From Rhizobium viscosum (GTDB taxonomy: Bacteria; Pseudomonadota; Alphaproteobacteria; Rhizobiales; Rhizobiaceae): DNA of 64,000 nt. Shown one piece after another: positions 35,775 to 45,195 of this stretch (position 1 is the stretch's first letter; each line of letters opens with the position of its first letter). The position numbers and the translations under genes are program-made. The stretch lies in contig NZ_JADBEC010000001.1 in assembly GCF_014873945.1 (NCBI RefSeq), positions 2,088,001 through 2,152,000 on the forward strand. The letters are read 5' to 3'. The notes beneath the pieces are model-generated. The model did not search any database and was not told the origin of the DNA. It saw only the letters and a list, made by a program, of their open reading frames with translations.

Positions 35775-36095
35775 TTATCGGGCTGCGGCGCTCTGTTCAG
35801 CGTGGTCCGCAGCGATCTGCTCATGATGCCGGATGACTTCCTTGATGACGAAGTTCAGGAACTTCTCGGCGAAATCCGGGTCCAGATGCGCATCTTCGGC
35901 AAGCTGACGAAGGCGAGCGATCTGGTATTCCTCGCGCGCCGGATCGGCCGGCGGCAACTTGTACTTAGCCTTCAGCACGCCGACCTCTTTGGTGCAGCGG
36001 AAGCGTTCGGCCAGAATGTGAACGAGCGCCGCATCGATATTGTCGATCGACTGGCGGTAGCTCGAAAGCTGGGCTTTGACGTCTGGATCAATCAT
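35775..36095 (-). CDS. Chorismate mutase (AroQ class)
   Basis: A 106-residue all-helical chorismate mutase of the AroQ type, which converts chorismate to prephenate for phenylalanine and tyrosine. The signature is SIDNIDAALVHILAERFRCTKEVGVLKAKY, with the Arg-Lys pair, and a C-terminal NFVIKEVIRHHEQIA helix. I choose the ATG at 36095, 16 bases after the ffh stop. Its place in the SRP/ribosomal operon is conserved in rhizobia; there is no obvious functional link. Confidence 0.9.
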   Translation of the reverse strand: MIDPDVKAQLSSYRQSIDNIDAALVHILAERFRCTKEVGVLKAKYKLPPADPAREEYQIARLRQLAEDAHLDPDFAEKFLNFVIKEVIRHHEQIAADHAEQSAAAR

Positions 36096-36111
36096 GGGGC
36101 AGGCGATCCTT

Positions 36112-37695
36112 TCACTTCTTCTTGGGCAATCCGGGCAGGCCCGGGAAACCACCACCAAGGCCCGGCAGCTTTGCGCCGCCAAGACCGGGCAATCCGCCCG
36201 GCAAGCCTCCGCCTAGACCGGGCATACCCCCACCCGGTTTTCCGAGACCCGCGGCTTCCGCCTGCTTCTGCAGCGCTTCAAGCTGCTTCGGGTCGATATT
36301 CGAGAGATCAGGCATGCCGCCCATGCCGCCGAGGCCCCCCAGCCCCATCTTGCCGGCAAGGCCGCCCATCATCTGCTTCATCATGCCGCCTTTGCCCTTG
36401 CCGCCCATCATCTTCATCATGTCGGCCATCTGCCGATGCATCTTCAGAAGCTTGTTGATGGCAGCCGCATCCGTGCCGGAGCCGGCAGCGATGCGCTTCT
36501 TGCGCGAATGCTTGAGCATATCAGGGTTGGCGCGCTCGGCCTTGGTCATCGACTGGATGATGGCGATCTGGCGGCCGAACAGCTTGTCGTCCAAGCCGGC
36601 GGCGGCCATCTTGTCCTTCATGCCGGCCATGCCGGGCATCAGGCCCATGATACCGCCCATGCCGCCCATCTTCTGCATCTGACGCAGCTGGTCGGCGAGG
36701 TCGTTCAGGTCAAACTTGCCCTTGGCCATCTTGGCGGCCATGGCAGCCGCCTTTTCGGCGTCGATGTTTTCAGCAGCCTTCTCGACGAGCGAGACGATGT
36801 CGCCCATGCCGAGGATACGGTCGGCGATACGACGGGGATGGAATTCCTCCAGCTCGCCCATTCGTTCGCCGACGCCGATCAGCTTGATCGGCTTGCCGGT
36901 AACGGCGCGCATGGAAAGGGCCGCACCGCCGCGGCCATCGCCATCCATGCGGGTCAGAACGAGGCCGGTGATGCCGACGCGATCGTCGAAGTTGCGGGCG
37001 AGGTTGACGGCGTCCTGGCCAGTCAGGCTATCGGCGACCAGCAGGATTTCGTGCGGGCTCGACTTCTTCTTGATGTCGGCCATTTCGACCATCAAAGGTT
37101 CGTCGATATGGGTACGGCCGGCGGTGTCGAGAATGACGACATCATGGCCGCCGAGCTTGGCGGCCTGAACGGCGCGGGCGGCGATATCGGTCGGAGACTG
37201 GCCGGCAATAACAGGCAGCGTGTCGATGTTTGCCTGGGCGCCGAGCTGGCGAAGCTGCTCTTGCGCTGCCGGACGGCGCGTGTCGAGCGATGCCATCAGC
37301 ACCTTCTTCTTCTCGCGCGTCGTCAGACGGTTGGCGATCTTCGCCGTCGTCGTGGTCTTGCCGGAGCCCTGCAGGCCGACCATCATGATGACGACCGGGG
37401 CTGCCGCATGAAGGTCGACACCGACACCTTCGCCGCCGAGCATCTCGATGAGCTCGTCATGGACGATCTTGACGACCATCTGGCCGGGCTTGATCGACTT
37501 CAGGATCTCGGCGCCAACGGCCTTTTCACGCACGCGGTCGGTAAAGGAGCGGACCACTTCCAGCGAAACGTCGGCTTCCAGAAGCGCACGGCGAACCTCC
37601 CGCAGCGCTGCGGAAACATCACTTTCCGAAAGCGCGCCACGGCCTGTCAGTCCATTCAGGATGGAACCAAGACGGTCCTGGAGGTTCTCAAACAT
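36112..37695 (-). CDS. ffh: Signal recognition particle protein Ffh
   Basis: A 527-residue GTPase that binds signal sequences co-translationally and, with FtsY (encoded at 40764), brings ribosomes to the inner membrane. N domain residues 1-90; G1 motif GLQGSGKTTTTAKIA near residue 107; DTAGR and TRMDGDGRGG follow. The M domain (from about residue 300) has Met-rich signal-binding helices. The last 45 residues are a Gly/Pro/Leu repeat tail ending in PKKK, beyond the E. coli length. I choose the start at 37695 with AAGGAAG upstream. Confidence 0.96.
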   Translation of the reverse strand: MFENLQDRLGSILNGLTGRGALSESDVSAALREVRRALLEADVSLEVVRSFTDRVREKAVGAEILKSIKPGQMVVKIVHDELIEMLGGEGVGVDLHAAAPVVIMMVGLQGSGKTTTTAKIANRLTTREKKKVLMASLDTRRPAAQEQLRQLGAQANIDTLPVIAGQSPTDIAARAVQAAKLGGHDVVILDTAGRTHIDEPLMVEMADIKKKSSPHEILLVADSLTGQDAVNLARNFDDRVGITGLVLTRMDGDGRGGAALSMRAVTGKPIKLIGVGERMGELEEFHPRRIADRILGMGDIVSLVEKAAENIDAEKAAAMAAKMAKGKFDLNDLADQLRQMQKMGGMGGIMGLMPGMAGMKDKMAAAGLDDKLFGRQIAIIQSMTKAERANPDMLKHSRKKRIAAGSGTDAAAINKLLKMHRQMADMMKMMGGKGKGGMMKQMMGGLAGKMGLGGLGGMGGMPDLSNIDPKQLEALQKQAEAAGLGKPGGGMPGLGGGLPGGLPGLGGAKLPGLGGGFPGLPGLPKKK

Positions 37696-38202
37696 CGGCT
37701 CTTCCTTGATACGTTTCGGGGAGTTTTGGGATGCCCTGGAACGTCGTGCTTTTCCTTGACGAAAACAAGACGCAAAGCCAAAAAGCACCCGAGGGCGCAG
37801 CGCGCTGTCGGATGTTGACCTCCGGAATCCAGTCCCGGTCGGCGGCTCGGAGTCTGTTACTCGTCGCGGATTGGGCGCGATAAACAGGAAAGCTGCGGGA
37901 AAGTCAAGGCGAATGCGTTCAACGGCGTCGTGGCAGGCTTTTCCGACGTCGTGCGGCAGGACTGGTGCGGGGATATTCCGCTATGCAGCCGGTCGCGCGA
38001 CGGAAGTATATATCTATATATACTAACATATTCGCTTTAAAATTAGCCGATGTTTAGTTGAATATTTTGATCGGCAAGCGCGAATTCGCGCGAAATGCCA
38101 GTTGCAAAATATTCCGCTTCTGATTCTACTTTCTACTTAAGTAAATTCTGTAAAATGATTCGTGAATATCCTTGATGCCGAATGAATCGGCGGAGATATC
38201 AA
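37696..38202. other. Intergenic region between ffh and a small plus-strand gene
   Basis: No gene is seen in these 507 bases. The first 200 bases presumably hold the ffh promoter. Bases 37985-38200 are markedly AT-rich compared with the surrounding genome and contain a 20-base palindrome at 38005-38024. I looked for an SRP RNA gene next to ffh and saw none that I could support. Confidence 0.5.
38005..38024. promoter_or_regulatory. 20-base AT-rich palindrome
   Basis: AGTATATAT-CT-ATATATACT has two perfectly complementary 9-base arms around a CT centre, in an AT-rich patch. It could be a regulator-binding site or a cruciform-prone element. It is about 180 bases upstream of a small orphan gene on the plus strand. 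No known regulator is assigned. Confidence 0.5.
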
Positions 38203-38406
38203 ATGATAAACCCAGATATAGAAAGCTGGGCGCTGGCACGCGCCCATAATATAGTTCTGCGAGAAGGCCTGAATTTGGCGAAGGCGGCACAGGACCTGGA
38301 TCGCAAGCGGTCCCGCCTGCTGGTCTACGAGCTCAGAAAGGTCATTACCGCCGCTATCGTCGAAGCGCACGCGGCGTCTCTCAATTCCGAAGGCACGGTG
38401 CGGTAG
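38203..38406 (+). CDS. Small protein of unknown function
   Basis: A 67-residue protein I do not recognise. I choose the ATG at 38203 because GGAG stands seven bases before it; an in-frame ATG at 38182 has none. The centre (NLAKAAQDLDRKRSRLLVYELRKVI) has alternating Ala, Leu and basic residues and faintly recalls a Fis-type DNA-binding helix pair, but it is too short and divergent for a call. It lies alone between ffh and dapF after an AT-rich patch. It could be a young or horizontally acquired gene. Confidence 0.5.
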   Translation: MINPDIESWALARAHNIVLREGLNLAKAAQDLDRKRSRLLVYELRKVITAAIVEAHAASLNSEGTVR

Positions 38407-38574
38407 ATCCGGATTTCGCCTAGTTTGCAAAGGCTGACAGTGCCGTACCCGTTCTGATTTCGCGGGCCTGGCCTTTATGCTTAAGAAAGAGGACGAACCT
38501 CGCTTGGCGTTCACCCACTGGTAATCCCCGAGCATTTCCGCCATATACAGCCAAAACGCAGCGGAAATAGTCAA

Positions 38575-39477
38575 ATGACTAACACGGTCGAATTCGCGAA
38601 GATGAACGGGCTTGGCAACAAGATCCTGGTTGTCGACATGCGCGGGCGGACCGACAAGGTGACGCCGGAGGCGGCGATCGCACTCAATACGGATGCAGAG
38701 ACGCAGTTCGATCAGATCATGGCGATCCATGATCCGAAGGCGCAGGGAACAGACGCATATATCGACATCCTCAACTCCGACGGATCCAAGGCGCAGGCCT
38801 GCGGCAATGGTACGCGCTGCGTCGTGCAGGCGCTCGCCGCCGAGACCGGCAAGAAGGCCTTCACCTTCCAGACGGTTGCCGGCATCCTGAATGCCGTCGA
38901 GCATGAGGATGGCACGATCTCCGTCGATATGGGCCGGCCGGTTTTCGAATGGAACCGTATTCCACTCGCCGAAGAATTTCACGATACGAGCCGCATCGAG
39001 CTGCAGATCGGGCCGATCGACAATCCGGTGTTGCATTCGCCTTCGGCCATGTCGATGGGCAATCCGCATGCGATCTTCTGGGTCGACCGCGATCCGATGA
39101 GCTTCGATCTCGAACGTTTCGGGCCGCTACTGGAAAACCATCCGATGTTCCCGGAAAAGGCGAATATCTCGCTGGCGCAGGTCATCTCGGATTCGGCGCT
39201 GCGGACACGCACATGGGAGCGCGGCGCCGGCCTGACACTCGCCTGCGGTTCGGCTGCCTGTGCTTCCGCCGTCAGTGCCGCGCGCACCGGCCGCACCGGC
39301 CGCAAGGTGACGATCGATGTCGCCTCCAGCCCGATCCGCCAGCCGCTGGTTATCGACTGGCGCGCGAATAACCATGTCGTCATGACTGGTCCTGCCGAAT
39401 GGGAATGGTCCGGCACGGTCGATCCGACGACCGGCTCATGGTCACGCGATGCTGCACCCGGAGCGGAAGCGCGGTGA
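38575..39477 (+). CDS. dapF: Diaminopimelate epimerase
   Basis: A 300-residue cofactor-free epimerase that turns LL- into meso-diaminopimelate for lysine and peptidoglycan. Both catalytic cysteines are present: in ACGNGTRC near residue 81 and in [12 protein letters not shown] near residue 223. The start [21 protein letters not shown] is standard. Its stop overlaps the GTG start of mtaB by four bases (GTGA), so the pair is translationally coupled. Confidence 0.96.
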   Translation: MTNTVEFAKMNGLGNKILVVDMRGRTDKVTPEAAIALNTDAETQFDQIMAIHDPKAQGTDAYIDILNSDGSKAQACGNGTRCVVQALAAETGKKAFTFQTVAGILNAVEHEDGTISVDMGRPVFEWNRIPLAEEFHDTSRIELQIGPIDNPVLHSPSAMSMGNPHAIFWVDRDPMSFDLERFGPLLENHPMFPEKANISLAQVISDSALRTRTWERGAGLTLACGSAACASAVSAARTGRTGRKVTIDVASSPIRQPLVIDWRANNHVVMTGPAEWEWSGTVDPTTGSWSRDAAPGAEAR

Positions 39478-40748
39478 GCGGCGTCGAGGTCATCACCTTC
39501 GGCTGTCGTCTCAATACCTATGAATCCGAAGTCATGAGATCGCAGGCCGAAGCGGCCGGGCTCAACAATGCCATTCTGGTCAATACCTGTGCCGTGACCG
39601 GTGAAGCTGTGCGCCAGGCCCGCCAGGCGATCCGCCGCGCGCGCCGCGACAATCCGCATGCCCGCATCATCGTCACCGGCTGTGCAGCCCAGACGGAAAA
39701 GCAGACCTTCGCCGAAATGGCTGAAGTCGATGCCGTGCTCGGCAATGAGGAAAAGCTGAAGGCTGCCTCCTATCGCGCGCTTCCAGATTTCGGCGTTTCG
39801 GCGGAAGAGAAACTGCGCGTCAACGACATCATGAGCGTGCGCCACACTGCGCCGCAGATGGTCAAGCATATCGACGGCCACGTGCGGGCCTTCATCCAGG
39901 TGCAGAACGGCTGCGACCACCGCTGCACCTTCTGCATCATCCCCTATGGGCGCGGCAATTCGCGTTCCGTGCCGATGGGGGCGGTGGTCGAACAGGCGCA
40001 CAGTCTCGCGGAAAGCGGCTATCGTGAAATCGTGCTGACCGGCGTCGATGCTACGAGCTATGGCGCAGATCTTCCCGGCGAGCCGACGCTTGGGCTGCTC
40101 GCAAAGACGCTGCTCAAGCAGGTGCCTGACATACGCAGGCTGCGGCTATCTTCGATCGACAGTATCGAGGCCGATCGCCATCTCATGGACCTCATCGCGG
40201 ACGAACCGCGCTTCATGCCGCATCTACATCTCTCCCTGCAGCATGGCGACGACATGATCCTCAAGCGCATGAAACGCCGCCATCTGCGTGCCGATGCTCT
40301 GCGTTTCATCGAAGACGTGCGGCGGCTACGGCCGCAGATCAGCTTTGGCGCAGACATGATCGCCGGCTTCCCGACGGAGACCGAAGAGATGTTCGAGAAC
40401 GCTGTGCGCCTCGCCGAAGAAGCCGACATCGCGCATCTGCACGTCTTCCCCTACAGCCCACGGCCCGGCACGCCTGCCGCGCGTATGCCGCAGCTCGATC
40501 GCTCGCTCATCAAGGATCGCGCCGCTCGCCTCCGCGCCACTGGACAGATGCTGTACCAGCGCCATCTGGACAAGATGGTCGGAACACGGCAATGGCTGCT
40601 GGTGGAAAATAACGGTCTTGCCCATACGGAAAACTTCACGCTTGTTGCCGTGCCCGGCCTTCGCCCGCGCGATATCGTCGAAGCGACGATATCAGGCCAC
40701 AACGGCAAGCATCTCGATATGCAATTGACGGCTGCCGCGGCGGCCTGA
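39474..40748 (+). CDS. mtaB: tRNA t6A37 methylthiotransferase MtaB
   Basis: A 424-residue radical-SAM enzyme that adds a methylthio group to t6A37 of tRNA. The N-terminal UPF0004 domain has cysteines in FGCRLN, NTCAVTG and TGCAAQ that hold one Fe-S cluster. The radical-SAM triad CDHRCTFC begins near residue 147. A TRAM-like C-terminal domain follows. I choose the GTG at 39474, overlapping dapF by four bases; the open frame upstream overlaps dapF and is not coding. ftsY begins 15 bases later. Confidence 0.94.
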   Translation: MSGVEVITFGCRLNTYESEVMRSQAEAAGLNNAILVNTCAVTGEAVRQARQAIRRARRDNPHARIIVTGCAAQTEKQTFAEMAEVDAVLGNEEKLKAASYRALPDFGVSAEEKLRVNDIMSVRHTAPQMVKHIDGHVRAFIQVQNGCDHRCTFCIIPYGRGNSRSVPMGAVVEQAHSLAESGYREIVLTGVDATSYGADLPGEPTLGLLAKTLLKQVPDIRRLRLSSIDSIEADRHLMDLIADEPRFMPHLHLSLQHGDDMILKRMKRRHLRADALRFIEDVRRLRPQISFGADMIAGFPTETEEMFENAVRLAEEADIAHLHVFPYSPRPGTPAARMPQLDRSLIKDRAARLRATGQMLYQRHLDKMVGTRQWLLVENNGLAHTENFTLVAVPGLRPRDIVEATISGHNGKHLDMQLTAAAAA

Positions 40749-40763
40749 CTTCACGGACAGCTC

Positions 40764-42323
40764 ATGGCGCTCAGTTTCATCAAAAAGGTCTTCACCTTCG
40801 GCAAGCCGGCGGAAGAGCCTGTGCCAGAGGCCGTTGAACGGGAGCTGGAGCCGCGCTCGCGCAACGAAGATCTGCCAGTTGCGGCCGATCCTGTTCTGGC
40901 CGAGGAAATGGATACGGCCGGCGGGCCGGCGGCGGATATCGATGAAGCTCTCGCCGAGCAAGAACCGGTTGAAGCTCAGTCGGAATTGCTCCCCACCGTC
41001 GATGATCTGGGCGACATGGACGTGGTTCCCCTGTCGCTGTTGGAAGCCGAGGCGGAAGCGAATGCAGATGACGCTGCGGTAGCACCCCCCTCTGTCCCTT
41101 CGGGACATCTCCCCCACAGGGGGGGAGATCGTTTGGAGGATGACGCTGCCGTGAGAGAGGAAGGCAGAGTCGAGCCTACGGAAGTATTTCCAGAGGAGAT
41201 TCCGGTTGAGGAGGCGCAGAATATTCCGGTGGAGGTGGAGCAAGGTTCTCAATCCTTGCCAATCTCCCCCCTTGTGGGGGAGATGTCCGGCAGGACAGAG
41301 GGGGGTGTCACCCCCGCCGAATCGGCGCCGGATCCCATCCTTCCCAGAGGCTTTGCCACTGGACCGGTCGCTGAACCCGAGCCTCTGGTCACTCCGCAGC
41401 CAAGACTTTCCTGGTTCCAGCGCCTGCGCAATGGCCTCGCGCGCACGTCCTCGCAGTTAACCGGCCAGATCGCCGCGCTCTTCACCAAGCGCAAGCTCGA
41501 TGACGAGACACTGCAGGATCTCGAAGATCTGCTCATCCAGGCTGACCTCGGCGTCGAGACGGCGATGCGGGTGACCGATACGCTTGCTTCGGAGCGTTAC
41601 GGCAAGGACGTGACCGGCGAGGATGTGAGCCGCATCATGGCGGCCGAAATCGCCAAGGTGCTGAAGCCGGTCGCCAAGCCGCTGCAGCTCGATCTCTCGC
41701 ACAAGCCGCATGTTATCCTCGTCGTCGGCGTCAACGGTACCGGCAAGACGACGACGATCGGCAAGCTTGCGGCGAAGCTTTCCGGCTCCGGCCTCAAGGT
41801 CATGGTGGCGGCCGGCGATACGTTCCGTGCAGCCGCCATCGAGCAGCTGAAGATCTGGGCCGATCGCACCAAGTCCGAATTCATCGGCACCAAGCTCGGC
41901 GCGGATGCGGCAGGCCTTGCCTATGATGCCTTCGAGCAGGCGAAGGCCAGGAAATGCGATGTGCTGATCATCGATACGGCCGGCCGCCTGCAAAACAAGG
42001 CGGAGCTGATGGCCGAGCTCGAGAAGATCGTGCGCGTGCTCGGCAAGCTCGACCCGGATGCGCCGCACACCGTTCTCCAGACGCTCGATGCGACGACGGG
42101 TCAGAACGCACTCAATCAGGTGGAAATCTTCCGCAATGTCGCCGGCGTCAGCGGGCTGATCATGACCAAGCTTGACGGAACGGCGCGTGGCGGCATTCTG
42201 GTGGCGATTTCCGCCAAGCATAAGCTGCCGGTCTATTTCATCGGTGTCGGGGAAGGGGTCGACGATCTCGAGCCGTTCGAGGCAGAGGATTTTGCGCAGG
42301 CCATTGCCGGTCTTGGCCAATGA
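40764..42323 (+). CDS. ftsY: Signal recognition particle receptor FtsY, with repeat-derived linker
   Basis: A 519-residue SRP receptor GTPase. The NG domain starts near residue 215; G1 is GVNGTGKTTTIGKL near residue 322, followed by DTAGRLQNK and TKLDGTARGG. The first 210 residues form an acidic linker rich in Glu, Asp, Pro and Val that ties the receptor to the membrane. In this linker two copies of a palindromic DNA repeat (41084-41129 and 41262-41306), in opposite orientations, are read through in frame as APPSVPSGHLPHRGGDR and ISPLVGEMSGRTEGGV, without a stop or frameshift. The linker tolerates insertion because its sequence is not conserved. dapF-mtaB-ftsY form one operon. Confidence 0.95.
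   Translation: MALSFIKKVFTFGKPAEEPVPEAVERELEPRSRNEDLPVAADPVLAEEMDTAGGPAADIDEALAEQEPVEAQSELLPTVDDLGDMDVVPLSLLEAEAEANADDAAVAPPSVPSGHLPHRGGDRLEDDAAVREEGRVEPTEVFPEEIPVEEAQNIPVEVEQGSQSLPISPLVGEMSGRTEGGVTPAESAPDPILPRGFATGPVAEPEPLVTPQPRLSWFQRLRNGLARTSSQLTGQIAALFTKRKLDDETLQDLEDLLIQADLGVETAMRVTDTLASERYGKDVTGEDVSRIMAAEIAKVLKPVAKPLQLDLSHKPHVILVVGVNGTGKTTTIGKLAAKLSGSGLKVMVAAGDTFRAAAIEQLKIWADRTKSEFIGTKLGADAAGLAYDAFEQAKARKCDVLIIDTAGRLQNKAELMAELEKIVRVLGKLDPDAPHTVLQTLDATTGQNALNQVEIFRNVAGVSGLIMTKLDGTARGGILVAISAKHKLPVYFIGVGEGVDDLEPFEAEDFAQAIAGLGQ
41084..41129 (+). repeat. Palindromic repeat element inside ftsY, copy 1
   Basis: A 46-base element with two hairpins: GTCCC-TTC-GGGAC, then ATCTCCCCC and GGGGGAGAT. 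It is nearly identical to the reverse complement of the element at 41262-41306, except for the loop of the first hairpin and one base near the second loop. It keeps ftsY in frame. Elements like this are abundant between genes in rhizobia and resemble the mosaic palindromes known as RIME; a match to a named family is not verified here. Confidence 0.85.
41262..41306 (-). repeat. Palindromic repeat element inside ftsY, copy 2 (inverted)
   Basis: A 45-base element, the inverted counterpart of copy 1 with 132 bases between them. It has the ATCTCCCCCC...GGGGGAGAT hairpin and the GTCC-GGCA-GGAC hairpin, and ends in GAGGGGGGT. It is translated in ftsY as ISPLVGEMSGRTEGGV. The two copies can pair with each other in the mRNA as a long hairpin. 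Confidence 0.85.
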
Positions 42324-42382
42324 TGCCACAGATTAGCCGTTGATGGCTTGCATGCATTGCAAAAAAGCAGGTTTGAAGAAGC

Positions 42383-43027
42383 ATGACGACTGAAAGCGAT
42401 ATTACTCCCAGCGCCGCAGACCGGCATCATCCGCTTCTGAAACTGGCGCTGGAACTCGGGCCGCTTCTGGTCTTTTTCTTTGCCAATCTGCGTGGTGAAT
42501 GGCTCGTCGCGCGTTTTCCGGCGTTGGCCGAACTCGGTGGTCCGCTCTTCGTGGCGACCGGCCTCTTCATGGGCGCGACCATTCTCTCGCTGGTGGTTTC
42601 CAAGATCATGCTTGGCCATCTGCCGATCATGCCGTTCGTTTCTGGTATCGTCGTGCTGATCTTTGGTTCTCTGTCGATCTGGCTTCAGAACGAAACCTTC
42701 ATCAAGATGAAGCCGACGATCGTCAATGCGCTTTTCGGTTTTGCCCTGCTTGGCGGCCTCGCCTTCGGCAAATCGCTGCTCGGCTATGTCTTCAACGCCG
42801 CCTTCCAGCTCGATGCCGAAGGCTGGCGCAAGCTGACGATCCGCTGGGGCATCTTCTTCCTGTTTCTTGCGGTGCTGAACGAAGTCGTCTGGCGTAATTT
42901 CTCGGATAATTTCTGGATTGCCTTCAAGGTCTGGGGCACGATGCCGATCACCATCATCTTCACCATGGCGCAGATGCCGCTGGTGCTGAAGCACAGCATT
43001 TCCACCGAGGCTGAAAGCGAGAAGTGA
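42383..43027 (+). CDS. yciB: Inner membrane-spanning protein YciB (septation protein A family)
   Basis: A 214-residue inner-membrane protein with about five or six spans, from the YciB/IspA family linked to cell division and envelope maintenance. The typical start of the family domain is [22 protein letters not shown], and the central part has [14 protein letters not shown] and [14 protein letters not shown]. The Shine-Dalgarno sequence is weak. Its stop overlaps the GTG of the DUF2585 gene by four bases. Confidence 0.92.
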   Translation: MTTESDITPSAADRHHPLLKLALELGPLLVFFFANLRGEWLVARFPALAELGGPLFVATGLFMGATILSLVVSKIMLGHLPIMPFVSGIVVLIFGSLSIWLQNETFIKMKPTIVNALFGFALLGGLAFGKSLLGYVFNAAFQLDAEGWRKLTIRWGIFFLFLAVLNEVVWRNFSDNFWIAFKVWGTMPITIIFTMAQMPLVLKHSISTEAESEK

Positions 43028-43611
43028 CTGTTATCAACGGCGCCGACCGGTCACGGCATCAGATCTTCTGGTTTTCCGCCTGCCTTGCAGTTCTGATCGC
43101 CCAGATAGTTGCCGAATATCTGGTGGGCCGGGTGCCGATCTGCACTTGCGGCTACGTCAAGCTGTGGGAAGGCACGGTCAATTCCAGCGGCAATTCCCAG
43201 CATCTGTCCGACTGGTACACACCGTCGCATATCATTCACGGCTTCCTGTTCTACGGGCTGGCGCATCTCGTGCTTCGCGGCAAGCCGTTTGCGGCGCGCC
43301 TGCTCCTGGCTGTTCTCATCGAATCCGGCTGGGAGCTTCTGGAAAATTCGCCTTTGATTATCGATCGCTACCGCACGGCGACAATCTCGCTCGACTATTA
43401 CGGCGATAGCATCATCAATTCGGCCATGGACACGATCTTCATGGCCGTCGGCTTCTTCTTCGCCTCGAGAGCGCCTGTGGCGCTGACTGTTGCCATTGCC
43501 ATCTTCTTCGAGATTTTCACCGGTTACGTGATCCGGGATAATCTGACGCTGAATGTGCTGATGCTGATCTGGCCTGTCGAAGCGATCAAGGTCTGGCAGG
43601 GCGGGGCTTAG
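43024..43611 (+). CDS. DUF2585 family membrane protein
   Basis: A 195-residue membrane protein of the DUF2585 (UPF0314) family, of unknown function. Several hydrophobic spans are seen; the conserved segment [20 protein letters not shown] with two Cys and the [18 protein letters not shown] motif are family marks. It starts at GTG 43024, overlapping yciB by four bases (GTGA), and its stop codon overlaps the stop codon of the convergent ccmG gene (TTAG). Confidence 0.88.
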   Translation: MTVINGADRSRHQIFWFSACLAVLIAQIVAEYLVGRVPICTCGYVKLWEGTVNSSGNSQHLSDWYTPSHIIHGFLFYGLAHLVLRGKPFAARLLLAVLIESGWELLENSPLIIDRYRTATISLDYYGDSIINSAMDTIFMAVGFFFASRAPVALTVAIAIFFEIFTGYVIRDNLTLNVLMLIWPVEAIKVWQGGA

Positions 43612-44216
43612 GAAACCGGCTTGCCCAGCGCCTTTTCCATTGCTGGAAAAAGACCTTCCTTCAGGCTGATATCGTCAAAGGGGCCGACACGCTTGTAGAT
43701 GATCGTGCCATCTGGCGCGACGAGATAGCTTTCCGGAATGCCGTAGACGCCCCAGTCGATTGCCGCCTTGCCGTTCGGGTCGACGCCGATGGCGTGATAG
43801 GGATTGCCGAGTTCGCCGAGGAAGCGCAAGGCGTTCTCGTTCTTGTCCTTGTAGTTGATCGCGACGATGTTCAGCCGCCCATCCTCGGCAAGCTGCTTGA
43901 GAAGGGGATGTTCATCGCGGCAGGGAATGCACCAGGAGGCGAAGACGTTGACGAGGGTAAGCTTGCCCTTGATTGCCTCATCCGTCAGCGCCGGCAGATT
44001 GGAACCTTCGAGCGGCGGCAGGTTCAGCGACGGCGCTTTGGTGCCGATCAAAGCTGAGGGGATTTCGGCGATATTCTTGCCATGGAAATCCTGATCGTAG
44101 AGCATTTTCGCTGCCGTTGCCGCGATGCCGCCAAAGACGAGCAGCGGAATCAGGGCAAGCACATAGCGGCTGGCGCCGCGGCTTTTCGGCCTATTTTCTT
44201 GCGGAGCCTCGGTCAT
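43608..44216 (-). CDS. ccmG: Thiol:disulfide interchange protein CcmG/DsbE
   Basis: A 202-residue membrane-anchored periplasmic thioredoxin that reduces apocytochrome c for haem attachment. Residues about 17-37 form the membrane anchor. The active site is [11 protein letters not shown] with CIPC, in the usual thioredoxin-fold place, followed by [29 protein letters not shown]. The start overlaps the ccmD stop by four bases. ccmE, ccmF and ccmH are not in the window. Confidence 0.94.
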   Translation of the reverse strand: MTEAPQENRPKSRGASRYVLALIPLLVFGGIAATAAKMLYDQDFHGKNIAEIPSALIGTKAPSLNLPPLEGSNLPALTDEAIKGKLTLVNVFASWCIPCRDEHPLLKQLAEDGRLNIVAINYKDKNENALRFLGELGNPYHAIGVDPNGKAAIDWGVYGIPESYLVAPDGTIIYKRVGPFDDISLKEGLFPAMEKALGKPVS

Positions 44217-44383
44217 TCCTCGTCCTTCGGTCGGGCGGACCGGCGGCGGATACCGGCGGCTTCAAGCGCTGCCAGTTCCTTCTGGCGTGCGCGCCCGTCA
44301 GTCCAGGTCCAGAGCGTTACCGCGATCGTCACAACGGCGGCAAAGCCATAGGAGCCATAGACGTAGAAAGCGTAGGAGCTCAT
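44213..44383 (-). CDS. ccmD: Haem exporter protein CcmD
   Basis: A 56-residue protein, shorter than most gene-finding cut-offs. It has one membrane span (about residues 12-27, [16 protein letters not shown]) followed by a basic and Glu-rich tail ([19 protein letters not shown]), the classic CcmD layout. GGAGGA lies seven bases upstream. It sits between ccmC (two bases) and ccmG (four-base ATGA overlap). CcmD releases holo-CcmE from the CcmABC complex. Confidence 0.93.
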   Translation of the reverse strand: MSSYAFYVYGSYGFAAVVTIAVTLWTWTDGRARQKELAALEAAGIRRRSARPKDEE

Positions 44384-44385
44384 CG

Positions 44386-45147
44386 CTATTCCTCCCGGCT
44401 TGCCATGCGGGCGGCCATGCGGCGCTGAGAGGCGATGCGGCGGCGCCAGATCTCATTTCTCATCGCCATCAGATGCAGCGTGAAGAAGAGCAGGGTGAAG
44501 GCGATCGCCATGATCAGCAGCGGGTGCAGGAATTCCGGATCGATCGCCGGCCCATCGAGGCGCAGGACGCTTGCCGATTGATGCAGCGTGTTCCACCAGT
44601 CGACCGAAAACTTGATGATCGGAATGTTGACGAAGCCGACGAGAATGAGGATGGCGGTGACGCGCGCTGCCTTGGACGGTTCATCCATGGCGCGGTTCAG
44701 TGCAATCAGGCCGAGATACATCAGGAAGAGAATGAAGACGGAGGTGAGCCGCGCATCCCAGACCCACCATGTGCCCCACATGGGCTTGCCCCAGAGCGAG
44801 CCGGTGACGAGTGCAAGCAGAGTGAAGGCGGCCCCGAGCGGAGCTGCGGCCTTGGCCGAAACATCCGCCAGCGGATGGCGCCAGACGAGTGTGCCGATCG
44901 CCGAAATGCTCATGATCGTATAGCACATCATGGAAAGCCAGGCGGCGGGCACATGCACATACATGATGCGCACCGTCTCGCCCTGCTGATAGTCGCCCTC
45001 GGTCGAGAAGCTCAGATAGAGCCCGATGATAAAACAGAGGGCCGTGATGCCGGCCAGCCATGGAATGATGCGCGATGCCAGCGCCAGAAACCGCGTCGGG
45101 TTGGCAAGATCGCTGAATTTGCTGATGGCAAGGCTCGTTTCGCTCAT
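44386..45147 (-). CDS. ccmC: Haem exporter / haem-handling protein CcmC
   Basis: A 253-residue inner-membrane protein with six spans that loads haem onto CcmE. The tryptophan-rich haem-handling motif is present as [13 protein letters not shown], and two conserved His are in the flanking loops (MYVHVPAAW and NTLHQSASV). I choose the ATG at 45147 with AAGGA upstream. It follows ccmB and precedes ccmD. Confidence 0.95.
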   Translation of the reverse strand: MSETSLAISKFSDLANPTRFLALASRIIPWLAGITALCFIIGLYLSFSTEGDYQQGETVRIMYVHVPAAWLSMMCYTIMSISAIGTLVWRHPLADVSAKAAAPLGAAFTLLALVTGSLWGKPMWGTWWVWDARLTSVFILFLMYLGLIALNRAMDEPSKAARVTAILILVGFVNIPIIKFSVDWWNTLHQSASVLRLDGPAIDPEFLHPLLIMAIAFTLLFFTLHLMAMRNEIWRRRIASQRRMAARMASREE

Positions 45148-45195
45148 ATCCGTTTCCTTACCTTGATCCGCCCGGAGCCGCAATCGAAGCGCCGA

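Noticed and set aside
37700..38000. Possible SRP RNA (ffs) gene next to ffh
   Set aside because: I looked for the conserved GGAA tetraloop domain with pairing stem and could not support one.
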